From Fibrobacter sp. UBA4375 (GTDB lineage Bacteria > Fibrobacterota > Fibrobacteria > Fibrobacterales > Fibrobacteraceae): a stretch of 43,830 nt of DNA. The notes beneath the pieces were generated by a model. The model worked only from the letters and a program-made list of their open reading frames with translations. It searched no databases and was not told the origin of the DNA. The first letter of the stretch is position 1. Each line of letters begins with the position of its first letter. Made by a program: the position numbers and the translations under genes. Positions 16,085-23,986 of the stretch are shown one piece after another. Location: assembly GCA_002391195.1 (NCBI GenBank), contig DGRZ01000003.1, positions 5,010-48,839 on the forward strand, written 5' to 3'.

Positions 16085-17224
16085 ATGAGTGAACTTCGTA
16101 AGAACATCCTGAATGAATCCCGCCGCATTGTTGTAAAGATCGGCTCCCGAATTCTGGTGGACAGCGCCAAGGGCGGTGTCCGCAGCCGTTATATCCAGAA
16201 GCTTGCCGATTCTGTTTCCCGTCTGATTGAAGCGGGCAAGGAAGTGGTGATTGTCACTAGCGGTGCCGTAGGCACGGGCATGGCGGAATTGGGTTACAAG
16301 GAAAAGCCCACCAACATGGCCGAAAAGCAGGCCTGTGCCGCCGTGGGCCAGATTGACCTGATGTATGCCTACCGGGAGATGTTCCGCTGGGTGGATCTTT
16401 CCGTGGGTCAGATTCTCCTTTCGGCAGACGACTTCCGGGACCGCACGCGCTATAAGAATTTGCAGAACACCATCAAGGCCATGCTTGCCCGCAAGATTGT
16501 TCCCATCATCAACGAGAACGATTCCTTGGCGGTGGCCGAAATCAAGGTGGGGGACAACGACAAGCTTTCCAGCGACGTGGCCCTCTTCTTGGATGCCGAT
16601 TTGCTCTTGATTTTCACCGACGAAGACGGACTCTTTGACGACAACCCGAAAAAGAATCCCGACGCCCGCCTGTTGCGCTTTGTTCCCGAAATTACCCCCG
16701 CCATTCTCGCCCTGGCAGGCAAGCCCGGCGAGGCGGGCTCTGCGGTCAGTACCGGCGGCATGCGGAGCAAGCTGGATTCTATCCGTAACGTGACCCGGAG
16801 CGGTGCCAACGCATTCCTCGCCAACGGCATGAAGGTGTTGCCCCATCAGGTGGTCCTTGAAAATGCGGTGGGCACGTTCTTTGCCGGTTCCAAGAACAAG
16901 TTGAACAGCCGCCAGCGCTGGCTCCGCTTTATTACCACCCCCCGGGGAAGTGTGGTGGTGGACGAGGGCGGCTCCAAGGCCTTGCGCGAAAAGCATTCCA
17001 GCCTGCTTCCCGTAGGTGTGCTTGCGGTCAAGAAGCACTTTGACAAGGGCGACCTGATTGAGGTCCTGGACGAATCCGGAACGGTAATCGCCCGCGGCGT
17101 AGCAGGCTTCGACAGCGAAACGCTGAAGCTGGTGCTCCGCAAAAAGACTCGGGAAGTCCACGAGATTTTGGGCAGTTCCGTGCCCGACGAACTGATTCAC
17201 AAGAACGACCTGGTGGTATTCTGA
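16085..17224 (+). CDS. proB: Glutamate 5-kinase
   Basis: First step of proline synthesis: ATP-dependent phosphorylation of glutamate. 379 residues. The amino-acid-kinase fold has VVKIGSRIL near the N-terminus, VTSGAVGTGM, INENDSLAVAEIKVGDNDKLSSDVA, LLLIFTDEDGLFDDNP and STGGMRSKL. From about 280 a C-terminal PUA domain follows (GSVVVDEGGSKALREKHSSLLPVGV...IARGV), as in full-length bacterial ProB. No proA is adjacent. The ATG lies at the end of a 14-base tandem repeat with no Shine-Dalgarno site. Its stop overlaps the dgt start (TGATG), implying translational coupling. Confidence 0.96.
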   Translation: MSELRKNILNESRRIVVKIGSRILVDSAKGGVRSRYIQKLADSVSRLIEAGKEVVIVTSGAVGTGMAELGYKEKPTNMAEKQACAAVGQIDLMYAYREMFRWVDLSVGQILLSADDFRDRTRYKNLQNTIKAMLARKIVPIINENDSLAVAEIKVGDNDKLSSDVALFLDADLLLIFTDEDGLFDDNPKKNPDARLLRFVPEITPAILALAGKPGEAGSAVSTGGMRSKLDSIRNVTRSGANAFLANGMKVLPHQVVLENAVGTFFAGSKNKLNSRQRWLRFITTPRGSVVVDEGGSKALREKHSSLLPVGVLAVKKHFDKGDLIEVLDESGTVIARGVAGFDSETLKLVLRKKTREVHEILGSSVPDELIHKNDLVVF

Positions 17225-18531
17225 TGCTGAACTGGGAAACTCTTCTTTCGGCTACACGCTATGGGCACCCCGCAGACCGTGACCCCAACCGTTCGGACTT
17301 TCATAGGGATTTTGACCGCATCGTTTTTTCGACGGCGTTCCGCAGGCTGGGCCGCAAGACCCAGGTGCACCCGTTCTCCGTAAACGACCATGTGCACAGC
17401 CGCCTGACCCACAGTATCGAAGTGGCCAGCGTGGGCCGCAGCCTTGCGGTGACGGTTTACCACCTGATTAAAAAATATCTGCCCAAGAGCATCAACGAGT
17501 ACCATTTTGGGACCATCGTCCAGTCGGCCTGCCTGGCCCACGATATCGGTAACCCGCCCTTCGGGCATGCGGGGGAGTCCGCCATTCGGGAATGGTTCCG
17601 CAAGAACCGCAATTCCGACCCTCTGAAGGACATGACCGACAAGGAACTGGCGGACTTCGAGAACTTTGACGGCAACGCCCAGGGCCACCGCATTCTTTCC
17701 AAGCTGGAATACCACTTTCTGGACGGCGGAATGCGTCTGACCTACGCCACCATCGGGGCCATGATCAAGTACCCGTCCCTGGCGTGCTACGGTCACCCTA
17801 CCAGCTTGTTCTCTACCGAGGCGGATTTGTACAGGAACACCGCCGAAATTCTCGGGCTCCCCGAAATCGGGAACGGGAAGTGGGTGAGGCACCCCCTGGT
17901 TTACCTGATGGAAGCCGCCGACGATATCTGTTATTCCATCCTCGACGTGGAAGACGCCATTGAACTGGGTATTCTCACCTTTGCCGATGTCCGCGACATG
18001 TTCAGTTATCTCTGCGGCCCGGACATCAACATCGACAAGGAATACGAAGAAAACGGCCAGAACTTCAGGGATTTCCTCTCCAGCGTTCGCGGCAAGGCTA
18101 TCCAGAACCTGATTGACGACGTGGCGGTGGTCTTTGCCAACAATTACGAGCAGATTATGGAAGGCACTTTGGACAAGCACCTGATAGACCTGTCCCGTTC
18201 CGATGCCATGCGTGGAATTTTTATCGCCAAGCGCCTGGGCCGTGAACGCATTTATCCCGACCGCCGCAAGACCGAACTGGAAGTAGGGAGCTACACCACC
18301 CTGAGTACCGTGCTGGACGCCTTTATCAGCGGTGTTCACGACTACCGGGTGAATGTGAAGAGCTCCTACCGGGCTAGTCGAATCGTGCGGCTGATTGGCA
18401 ACGCCAAGATTGGCCAGAGCGTCACTACCGCCGAGGCCTACCACCAGGTGCTGGACTTTGTGAGCGGCATGACCGACAACTACGCCACCTACCTGGCCCG
18501 CCAAATCGGTGGCCTGGTGACCGGGTTGTAG
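17224..18531 (+). CDS. dgt: dGTPase-like HD-domain triphosphohydrolase
   Basis: Hydrolyses dGTP (or dNTPs) to the nucleoside and triphosphate. 435 residues. HD-domain metal ligands are visible in HSRLTHSIEVA and CLAHDIGNPPFGHAGE, with an ADDICYSILDVEDA segment further on. The N-terminal DPNRSDFHRDFDRIVFSTAFRRL matches Dgt family members; the Arg-Thr-rich HPFSVNDHVHSRLTHS block is typical. The start overlaps the proB stop by one base. The two pathways are unrelated, so the pairing is probably just operon packing. No hairpin terminator follows directly. Confidence 0.93.
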   Translation: MLNWETLLSATRYGHPADRDPNRSDFHRDFDRIVFSTAFRRLGRKTQVHPFSVNDHVHSRLTHSIEVASVGRSLAVTVYHLIKKYLPKSINEYHFGTIVQSACLAHDIGNPPFGHAGESAIREWFRKNRNSDPLKDMTDKELADFENFDGNAQGHRILSKLEYHFLDGGMRLTYATIGAMIKYPSLACYGHPTSLFSTEADLYRNTAEILGLPEIGNGKWVRHPLVYLMEAADDICYSILDVEDAIELGILTFADVRDMFSYLCGPDINIDKEYEENGQNFRDFLSSVRGKAIQNLIDDVAVVFANNYEQIMEGTLDKHLIDLSRSDAMRGIFIAKRLGRERIYPDRRKTELEVGSYTTLSTVLDAFISGVHDYRVNVKSSYRASRIVRLIGNAKIGQSVTTAEAYHQVLDFVSGMTDNYATYLARQIGGLVTGL

Positions 18532-18568
18532 GCTTTATTCGGAAGGTCATAAGCCCCGCTTGTCTTTC

Positions 18569-18604
18569 TGTCATTCTGGAGGACCCGAAGGGGCCGATAG
18601 AATC
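18569..18604 (+). repeat. Half-copy of TGTCATTCTGGAG family
   Basis: TGTCATTCTGGAG (18569-18581) and GGGCCGATAGAATC (18591-18604) match the left half of the 4351-4423 palindrome. It opens the 500-base gap between dgt and the FISUMP lipoprotein. Between here and 18830 I see AT-rich promoter-like sequence (TTGTGC, 18 bases, TATATT at 18662-18667) and no gene. Confidence 0.6.
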
Positions 18605-18837
18605 TAGGGTTGTTTTTGGGAGAAATAGCTTTTTTCTTGTGCTTTTCGCCCTTTTTTATGATATATTTATCCATGTAATGTCGCGGATTTTGGCGATGTG
18701 TTTTGTCGTGCAGACTGGACTTGCGCGGCAGGCGGTTCGTTGATTTCTGGAGAGGAACTTATAAGTTTATAGACTGGTTTGACATAGTTTGAGCGTTGCT
18801 CTTGAACTCTATCTGAAATCTGGAAAATTTCTAATAC

Positions 18838-18979
18838 CTGAGTTTAAGTGGCAAATGTTCACGCCCCAGTGGGCGTGGGTCGTTTGTGCTTTTCGGGTAT
18901 AGGCATTCCAGAGCCTCAGATAGGATTGCACTGACAACGGCTCACGCTTTTTTTGTGGAAAGTTCAAAAAAAGCTGAAC
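18838..18979 (+). ncRNA. Candidate structured leader with alternative helices
   Basis: State 1: CTGAG (18838-18842) pairs with CTCAG (18915-18919), enclosing the perfect hairpin CACGCCC/GGGCGTG (18860-18866/18871-18877) and AGGC/GCCT (18901-18904/18913-18916). State 2: GAGCCTCAG (18911-18919) pairs with CTGA (18931-18934) and GGCTC (18939-18943), consuming the same bases, and is followed by seven T (18948-18954) as a terminator would be. A further 10-bp hairpin, GCTTTTTTTG/CAAAAAAAGC (18946-18955/18965-18974), could mask the T run. All pairings are read directly; a regulatory role for the 19032 gene is inferred. It matches no riboswitch class I know. Confidence 0.45.
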
Positions 18980-19011
18980 CGAAATCAGGGCATTCAAAGG
19001 CAGGCAAAAAC

Positions 19012-19035
19012 ATGTCGGTCACGGAGGCTCTATGA
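19012..19035 (+). CDS. Possible 7-codon leader peptide, MSVTEAL
   Basis: ATG at 19012 opens a seven-codon frame whose TGA (19033-19035) overlaps the ATG of the FISUMP gene as ATGA. The Shine-Dalgarno GGAGG (19023-19027) of the large gene lies inside this frame. Translational coupling is possible; chance occurrence is not excluded. Confidence 0.3.
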   Translation: MSVTEAL

Positions 19036-22000
19036 AAAAAAGGACTATCTCGCCTTTCACGTCATCTTGGAGTCGTTTACTCCGTCTGTCATCCTGGAGC
19101 AATTTCCTCCACCTGTCATCCTGGAGCGCAGCGATAGGATCCATAGCAACTTGTTGCCGCAGTAGAGTTATCCTCTTTGGGGAGATTGGATCCATGGCAA
19201 TTCTCGCCGCCTGCGGTGGTGATAGCGGCAGCAAGTCCAGCGGAGCAGAAGATGTCCCCGTCCGCGAAGTTTCCACCATCTACGACCTTGGAGCCTGCAC
19301 CCCCGACCGCGAAGGGGATACCGTGTACGTCACGGCGCAATCCATCGACTACCTGTGTTCCGGCAACAACTGGCTCGACATCACGACCCTGCCGGAGAAT
19401 CCCGACCCGGCGCAGTCTTCTTCCAGCGTCATTCCGGGCAACGACCCGGAATCTAGCAGTTCCACTGTGGACGACCCGCTGAACGGCGGTTCCAGCTCGT
19501 CGGTTCGTGTGTCCTACATCGAAGTGCAGTCAAAAGACAAACTTGCCGCCTGCGATGCAAGCCTCATTGGCCTACGAGCCCTGGTACTAGCGGATTCCAC
19601 CTATTATACCTGCAAGGCAAATGGCTGGTCAAAGGACGATACCTATCTGGGTTACGACATCGTTCCTACCAAGGAAGACTTGCCCCAGTGCCACGCAGGC
19701 AACGCCAAGCAGCGTGTTTTGGTCAAGAAGGATTCCGTCTTCTTCAAATGCGATTCCGTAAAGTGGGTGCCCGAGACCGCCGACGGCTATATCGTGAAGA
19801 ACGCGTCCATTTTGGGTGCGGCGCAGAAGGGTCCCTTCAAGTTCGATTCGCCCCTGACGCTCCGCGAAGTCCTTTTGCACGACGACGCACTGACCTACAC
19901 GGGCCGCGAATACATCGACGAGATTTCCAGCAACAAGGGCGACTTCGTGATTCCGAAGGTGAACCTGGTGTACCCTTACGCGGTGCTCGAAGTCCGTGGC
20001 CAGTGGCGCAACGAAGTCAGCGGCGAATACTCCAATGATTCCATGACGCTCCGCGCCCTGACCGATTTGACCAGCCGTACCGAGGTGAACATCAACCTGC
20101 TCACCCACCTGGAATACGACCGCGCCGTACAGCTGGTGAACAAGGGCTACAGCGTATATGCGGCCAAGAAACAGGCGGATTACGAAATCATGACGGCGTT
20201 CGGTTTTGCCACTTCGGTGGAGTATTCCGAGGACCTGAAGACATTTGTGCCATCGACCAGCGAAGGCTCTGGGAGGAACGCCACCCTGATGGCGATTTCG
20301 TTGCTTTTCATTGGCGATAGGAGTGAAGCCGAAATACAGAAGGCCATTGCCGACTTTAAGCAGGACATGGCCGGTGACGGCGAGTGGAACGACGCCCAGA
20401 CCAAGGCCGACATGGCGGACTGGGCCGAAGGTTTTGACGGCGGTTCCGTGCGGGCCAACGTGAAGAGTTGGAACATCCTGGACATTCCCGCCTACGAGAA
20501 CTACCTGACCATTTACTGGAACAACGCCTACGAACTGGGCGGCTGCTCTGCGACAAGGTCTGGCATAATTGCGCAAAACAAGAACTCAAAGAGCAAAAAC
20601 TACAATGTCCACTACATCTGTAAGGTGACCAGTTGGCAGAAGGCGACCGATTTCGAGAAGGATACTTATGAATGGACCGACGGCGAAGAAGGCGAAGTCC
20701 GCACGGGCAGGGTAAACGAAAACAAGTATTATGTCTATGAAAACGGGGCGTGGCGAGCAAGTGTGAGCGAGATAGAGAATAATCTCGGGGCGTGCGTAAC
20801 CAGCCGACTAAGTGAGGTAAGCAAGTTTGGCAATGAATATTACACCTGTAAAACAAGTGGATGGGTGTTGTCGACGGCCCTAGAGTATGACACTTATCAG
20901 TGGACTGCAGGAACGGATGGCGAAGTGAAATCTGGGTCGGTAATTTCGTCTAATCATTATACGTATGCAGATGGGACGTGGCGTGCTACGGCAAATGATG
21001 TAGAATATGAGTTAGGTGCTTGTGTCGCAAGCAGAAGTAACGAAAAACATATTCAGAATGGCAAGTACTATATCTGCGAGAATAGGGCATGGAAGCTGAT
21101 AACAGCTGAAGAATATGGACTTGGGTATTGCTCCGCTACAAACGACGGAGTTGTTGAGAAGTTGAATGATGTGTATTATATCTGCAAGTCTGGAAGTTGG
21201 GTGACGGCTACTGTGCTGGAGTATGATACTTACGGAAAAACATGCCTAACAGATGGTACAATTGTTTCTGGAGAAGTTGAGACATCCAACAAATACGTCT
21301 GCGACGCGAACTCATTTAGAGTCGCGAACGAGCAGGAACAATCCCTTAACAAAGGGTGCGTGAACTATACGGAGAATGAAATAGTCAGAAAGCAGATATC
21401 CGATACACAAGACTCCATTTACACATGCAAAAACAGTCTATGGACAGGTTCTGTTGGAAACCATATTGTTTATGGTACTTTGACGGATGCAAGGGATGGA
21501 AAGACATACAAAACTGTTGTCATAGGAACTCAAACCTGGATGGCAGAGAACCTGAACTACTCGGATAGCACGAACTACCCCAGTATGCTGGGACGAAATT
21601 GGTGTTACAAGAATAGTCTGGATAATTGCTCCAAATACGGGCGTCTATACACCTGGGCTGCCGCCATGGATAGCGTAGGAACGTTTAGTACCAATGGAAA
21701 AGGTTGCGGATATGGCAAGACTTGCTCACCTACTTATCCTGTGCGTGGAATTTGCCCTGAAGGTTGGCTTTTGCCTACATCAGCGGAATTCCGGACATTA
21801 TTTGATGCTGTGGGTGGACAGCAAACTGTAGGCAAAATGCTTAAATCAACTAGCGGTTGGAAATCTAATGGAAATGGAGAAGATGCCTTCGGTTTTTCGG
21901 CGCTGCCTGCTGGCTACAACGACAACGGCCACTTCTACGACGACGGCTACGCCGCGTACTTCTGGAGTTCTACCGAGTACTATAACAGCGCGTACTTCTT

Positions 22001-22088
22001 GTCTTTGAGCTACAGCAGCGGCAGTGCGGACCTGGACAACGATTTATTTATTAAGCCCGGGTTCTCTGTTCGTTGTGTAAAGGATTAG
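19032..22088 (+). CDS. FISUMP-domain lipoprotein with repeat-expanded N-terminus
   Basis: 1018 residues. The C-terminal 200 residues are the Fibrobacter major paralogous domain: DARDGKTYKTVVIGTQTWMAENLNY, GRLYTWAAAMDS, CPEGWLLPTSAEF, GFSALPAGY, FWSSTEY, SVRCVKD. Upstream are several Cys-paired repeats of the type LGAC...YYTCKTSGWVLSTALEYDTY (about 80-250 and 500-800). Between about 255 and 490 lies a helical region (NASILGAAQKGPFKFDS...LLTHLEYDRAV) seen in other large lipoproteins of this group. The lipobox LAAC has Cys at residue 61, unusually deep, because residues 10-37 are encoded by three copies of an interspersed repeat. A start at ATG 19194 would leave only six residues before the Cys. 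Probably a surface lipoprotein; function unknown. Confidence 0.8.
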   Translation: MKKRTISPFTSSWSRLLRLSSWSNFLHLSSWSAAIGSIATCCRSRVILFGEIGSMAILAACGGDSGSKSSGAEDVPVREVSTIYDLGACTPDREGDTVYVTAQSIDYLCSGNNWLDITTLPENPDPAQSSSSVIPGNDPESSSSTVDDPLNGGSSSSVRVSYIEVQSKDKLAACDASLIGLRALVLADSTYYTCKANGWSKDDTYLGYDIVPTKEDLPQCHAGNAKQRVLVKKDSVFFKCDSVKWVPETADGYIVKNASILGAAQKGPFKFDSPLTLREVLLHDDALTYTGREYIDEISSNKGDFVIPKVNLVYPYAVLEVRGQWRNEVSGEYSNDSMTLRALTDLTSRTEVNINLLTHLEYDRAVQLVNKGYSVYAAKKQADYEIMTAFGFATSVEYSEDLKTFVPSTSEGSGRNATLMAISLLFIGDRSEAEIQKAIADFKQDMAGDGEWNDAQTKADMADWAEGFDGGSVRANVKSWNILDIPAYENYLTIYWNNAYELGGCSATRSGIIAQNKNSKSKNYNVHYICKVTSWQKATDFEKDTYEWTDGEEGEVRTGRVNENKYYVYENGAWRASVSEIENNLGACVTSRLSEVSKFGNEYYTCKTSGWVLSTALEYDTYQWTAGTDGEVKSGSVISSNHYTYADGTWRATANDVEYELGACVASRSNEKHIQNGKYYICENRAWKLITAEEYGLGYCSATNDGVVEKLNDVYYICKSGSWVTATVLEYDTYGKTCLTDGTIVSGEVETSNKYVCDANSFRVANEQEQSLNKGCVNYTENEIVRKQISDTQDSIYTCKNSLWTGSVGNHIVYGTLTDARDGKTYKTVVIGTQTWMAENLNYSDSTNYPSMLGRNWCYKNSLDNCSKYGRLYTWAAAMDSVGTFSTNGKGCGYGKTCSPTYPVRGICPEGWLLPTSAEFRTLFDAVGGQQTVGKMLKSTSGWKSNGNGEDAFGFSALPAGYNDNGHFYDDGYAAYFWSSTEYYNSAYFLSLSYSSGSADLDNDLFIKPGFSVRCVKD
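19061..19143 (+). repeat. Interspersed repeat inside a coding sequence
   Basis: Three in-phase 27-base units start at 19061, 19088 and 19115, each opening GTCATCYTGGAG. The last continues CGATAGGATCCA, the hallmark of the intergenic TGTCATTCTGGAG...GATAGAATC family. The translation is a repeated SSWS motif. Each of the first two units has a small GGAG/CTCC hairpin. Confidence 0.8.
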
Positions 22089-22132
22089 TACCACTCTTTG
22101 AAAAAGGTTTCACTATCAACAAAGGATGAATT

Positions 22133-22402
22133 ATGACTCAAAAGAATACAACGCAAAAAACTTGGCCTCATAACTTTGATGTTCTAAAGGCACAAACAGA
22201 GATAAATAAAATAAGTTCAAAAGAAAAAGTCGAAGCTAGCGAAATATTTGCTCAAATATGGCCTAGCTTGACAACGGGTGAAAAAATAGCTATGGGGAGA
22301 AATCTAAAAGATGCTGTGAAAGCAGGACGATTGACAAAAATATCCCTTCATTCCTGTCCTACAAAAGGATCTGACAATCACACTTACTATGACATTGGGT
22401 GA
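22133..22402 (+). CDS. DUF1413-like small protein
   Basis: 89 residues, no signal peptide. The stretch ASEIFAQIWPSLTTGEKIAMGRNLKDAVKAGRL resembles DUF1413 proteins (pattern: Phe-rich segment, W-x-x-L-x-x-G-x-x-x-x-LGR-x-F). These are short cytoplasmic proteins of unknown role, often near mobile or accessory genes. AAAGGATG precedes the ATG. It lies 44 bases after the FISUMP gene and may be read with it. The assignment rests on a by-eye family resemblance only. Confidence 0.55.
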   Translation: MTQKNTTQKTWPHNFDVLKAQTEINKISSKEKVEASEIFAQIWPSLTTGEKIAMGRNLKDAVKAGRLTKISLHSCPTKGSDNHTYYDIG

Positions 22403-22502
22403 GACACTTGTGAGACAGGATTCCTTAGCGCTTATAGTAGTCTTTATTATGATGATTGTAACAACATCTCCGTAGAACATGCTGTGTGGTTTAATGATAC
22501 TC

Positions 22503-22643
22503 GTTAGGGATGGAAGCCCGAAGGGTTCGGATTCGGTGACTGTAAGGAGCCGAAGCTGAACGGACGCACGGCGACCTTGTTCTTGTTTGTAAAATGGCCG
22601 TGCGATACCGCGACAGCCCGACCCGCGCCAGCGGGGAACGCCC
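22503..22643 (+). other. GC-rich structured non-coding element
   Basis: The 315-base gap 22403-22717 lacks a gene. From 22503 the composition turns GC-rich: GTTAGGGATGGAAGCCCGAAGGG, then the perfect 8-bp pair CGCACGGC (22565-22572)/GCCGTGCG (22597-22604), and CCCGC/GCGGG near 22622-22634. The closing GGGGAACGCCC recurs at 23552-23562. It could be a repeat or a structured RNA; I cannot choose. Confidence 0.4.
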
Positions 22644-22717
22644 AAACAGCTTAAACAGGTGCTTGCCAAGTTGCTTTCCGCAGGAATTTTGTGTATATTT
22701 ATGGGCGGAGGTCTAGT

Positions 22718-22900
22718 ATGCGCGTAATATCTCAAGAATTCAAGCAGCTGTTGAGAAAAAGCGATGCGTTCGCGCTTTTTTCTAAATCTCATAGACCCGA
22801 TCATTCTAAACTAGACCGAGAGGTCGAGGAATTCGAAAAATGGATTGCCGAGGAGCATGCGAAGGATCGTCGTATGCTGCTGGAGGCTTCCAGCAAATGA
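22718..22900 (+). CDS. Small protein upstream of GNAT gene
   Basis: 60 residues, highly charged (MRVISQEFKQLLRKSDAF ... FEKWIAEEHAKDRRMLLEASSK), probably two helices. GGAGG sits 7 bases before the ATG. Its stop overlaps the acetyltransferase ATG (ATGA), so the two are translationally coupled. The arrangement recalls antitoxin-toxin pairs in which a short gene precedes a GNAT toxin, but the usual ribbon-helix-helix signature is not evident. I do not recognise the family. Confidence 0.65.
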   Translation: MRVISQEFKQLLRKSDAFALFSKSHRPDHSKLDREVEEFEKWIAEEHAKDRRMLLEASSK

Positions 22901-23471
22901 TTATCGAATTTTCTGTCGTAGATACCAAAGATTTCACTATTGAGCATTTGTTCGACAATCCTGAAAATCTTGACCTGATTACAAGTTTCCAGGCGACTAA
23001 TGGCGCTGCGGGGCTAGAAAATTACCTTAAAAATCAATCTGTAGATGACGAGGAAAATAACTGCAGCAGAACATATCTCGTCAAAGATGCCTTGTCCGCA
23101 GAATTAGTTGCATATTTTTCTCTGAAGACCGGTCTTATCACTATTCAGCTTGATGGAGAAAAATTTGACTCTGTTCCCGCATTGAACTTGCAAATTTTGC
23201 AATAAACAAGAAATACAAAGATACACATCCCGAATCACAGAAGCTGGGTTTCTATACATTCAAGAAATTCGTACTTCCCATTGTTCAAAGAATGTCCGTG
23301 TATATTGGCGTGAATGCCGTGTACATTTACGCATTGCCTGAAGAAAAGTTGATAGATCATTACCAGACTATGGGATTCGAACGCCTTCCGGAGCATCAAG
23401 AGAAATTTGTCCAGCGCCATGTAAAGCCAGAGTATGACGAAGGCTGCATTTTCATGTATCAGACTATCTGA
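22897..23471 (+). pseudogene. Frameshifted GNAT acetyltransferase
   Basis: The first frame runs from ATG 22897 to TAA 23203-23205 and ends VPALNLQILQ. Reading continues in the -1 frame from 23190 as ANFAINKKYKDTHPESQKLGFYTFKKFVL... to TGA 23469-23471, giving a GNAT-type protein of about 191 residues. Inserting one base near 23184 (GCATTG-AACTTGCA) restores one frame. The fold is inferred from LVAYFSLKTGLITIQ, the AINKKYK segment and IYALPEEKLIDHYQTMGFERLP. No slippery heptamer is in phase, so a real deletion or a sequencing error is more likely than programmed shifting. Confidence 0.75.
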
Positions 23472-23513
23472 TTCGCGATAACAAGACTGTCTGACCCGGC
23501 CCCTTCGACGCTG

Positions 23514-23543
23514 GGAGATCCCCGCCTTCGCGGGGATGACAAG
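23514..23543 (-). repeat. Palindromic repeat, exact inverted copy of 1207-1236
   Basis: Thirty bases identical to the reverse complement of 1207-1236, with stem CCCCGC/GCGGGG. It lies between the GNAT pseudogene and the convergent gene at 23562. Confidence 0.75.
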
Positions 23544-23561
23544 CCTTGGCCGGGGAACGCC

Positions 23562-23897
23562 CTAAAACACAATCTTTGCGATGCTACCTGCCAGGCCGGG
23601 GATTGTGTAGCGGTAGTTCTTGCCGTTTACCCACATAGAGAGGGCGGTGTCAATCCATTCCCTTTCGCAGGTAATTTTCCGGATGACGATGTCGGTGCCG
23701 GTATCGCCGTCTTCGAAGGAGTAGTACCCGCGGAACTTGATGGGCCTGTCTTCTCCGTGCAAGAGTACGGCCACGTCGGCGGTGCCCATGTCCGAATCGA
23801 TGGAAATGGACTGCACGTCACCGAAACGCTTCACCATCTCGTTGTTCTTGACAAAGGTTTCAACAGCCTTGTTGCGTAAATTACCTAACAGCGACAT
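23562..23897 (-). CDS. Hypothetical cytoplasmic protein
   Basis: 111 residues from the ATG at 23897; a TTG two codons upstream is possible. No signal peptide or membrane segment. The sequence alternates beta-like stretches (DVQSISIDSDMGTADVAVLLHGEDRPIKFRGYYSFE) and ends in VNGKNYRYTIPGLAGSIAKIVF. I do not recognise the family. It lies downstream of map in the same direction, separated by an imperfect 25-bp inverted repeat (23911-23974). Confidence 0.65.
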   Translation of the reverse strand: MSLLGNLRNKAVETFVKNNEMVKRFGDVQSISIDSDMGTADVAVLLHGEDRPIKFRGYYSFEDGDTGTDIVIRKITCEREWIDTALSMWVNGKNYRYTIPGLAGSIAKIVF

Positions 23898-23910
23898 TTT
23901 CAATTATGAG

Positions 23911-23974
23911 TTCGGATTTCAGAATTCAGAGTTAATATTGAATTGAACTTTAACTCCGAAATCTGAATTCCGAA
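23911..23974 (-). other. Imperfect 25-bp inverted repeat between map and next gene
   Basis: 23911-23935 and 23950-23974 are reverse complements with three mismatches and a 14-base loop. The arms are themselves built from TCGGAATTCAGATTTC-like iterations. Probable transcript-end or processing hairpin for map; there is no clear T tract. Confidence 0.55.
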
Positions 23975-23986
23975 GTCTGAATTATT

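Noticed and set aside
18779..18807. TTGACA -35 box as the promoter of the FISUMP lipoprotein
   Set aside because: TTGACA is perfect but nothing like TATAAT lies 16-18 bases downstream (TTGAAC instead), so I did not annotate it.
22503..22643. tRNA or rRNA fragment
   Set aside because: No cloverleaf, no GTTCRANNC T-loop and no CCA end could be found; no rRNA core sequence was recognised.
23182..23205. Programmed -1 frameshift in the GNAT gene
   Set aside because: The zero-frame codons TTG CAA ATT TTG do not form an X-XXY-YYZ slippery heptamer and no downstream pseudoknot is evident; a one-base deletion explains it more simply.
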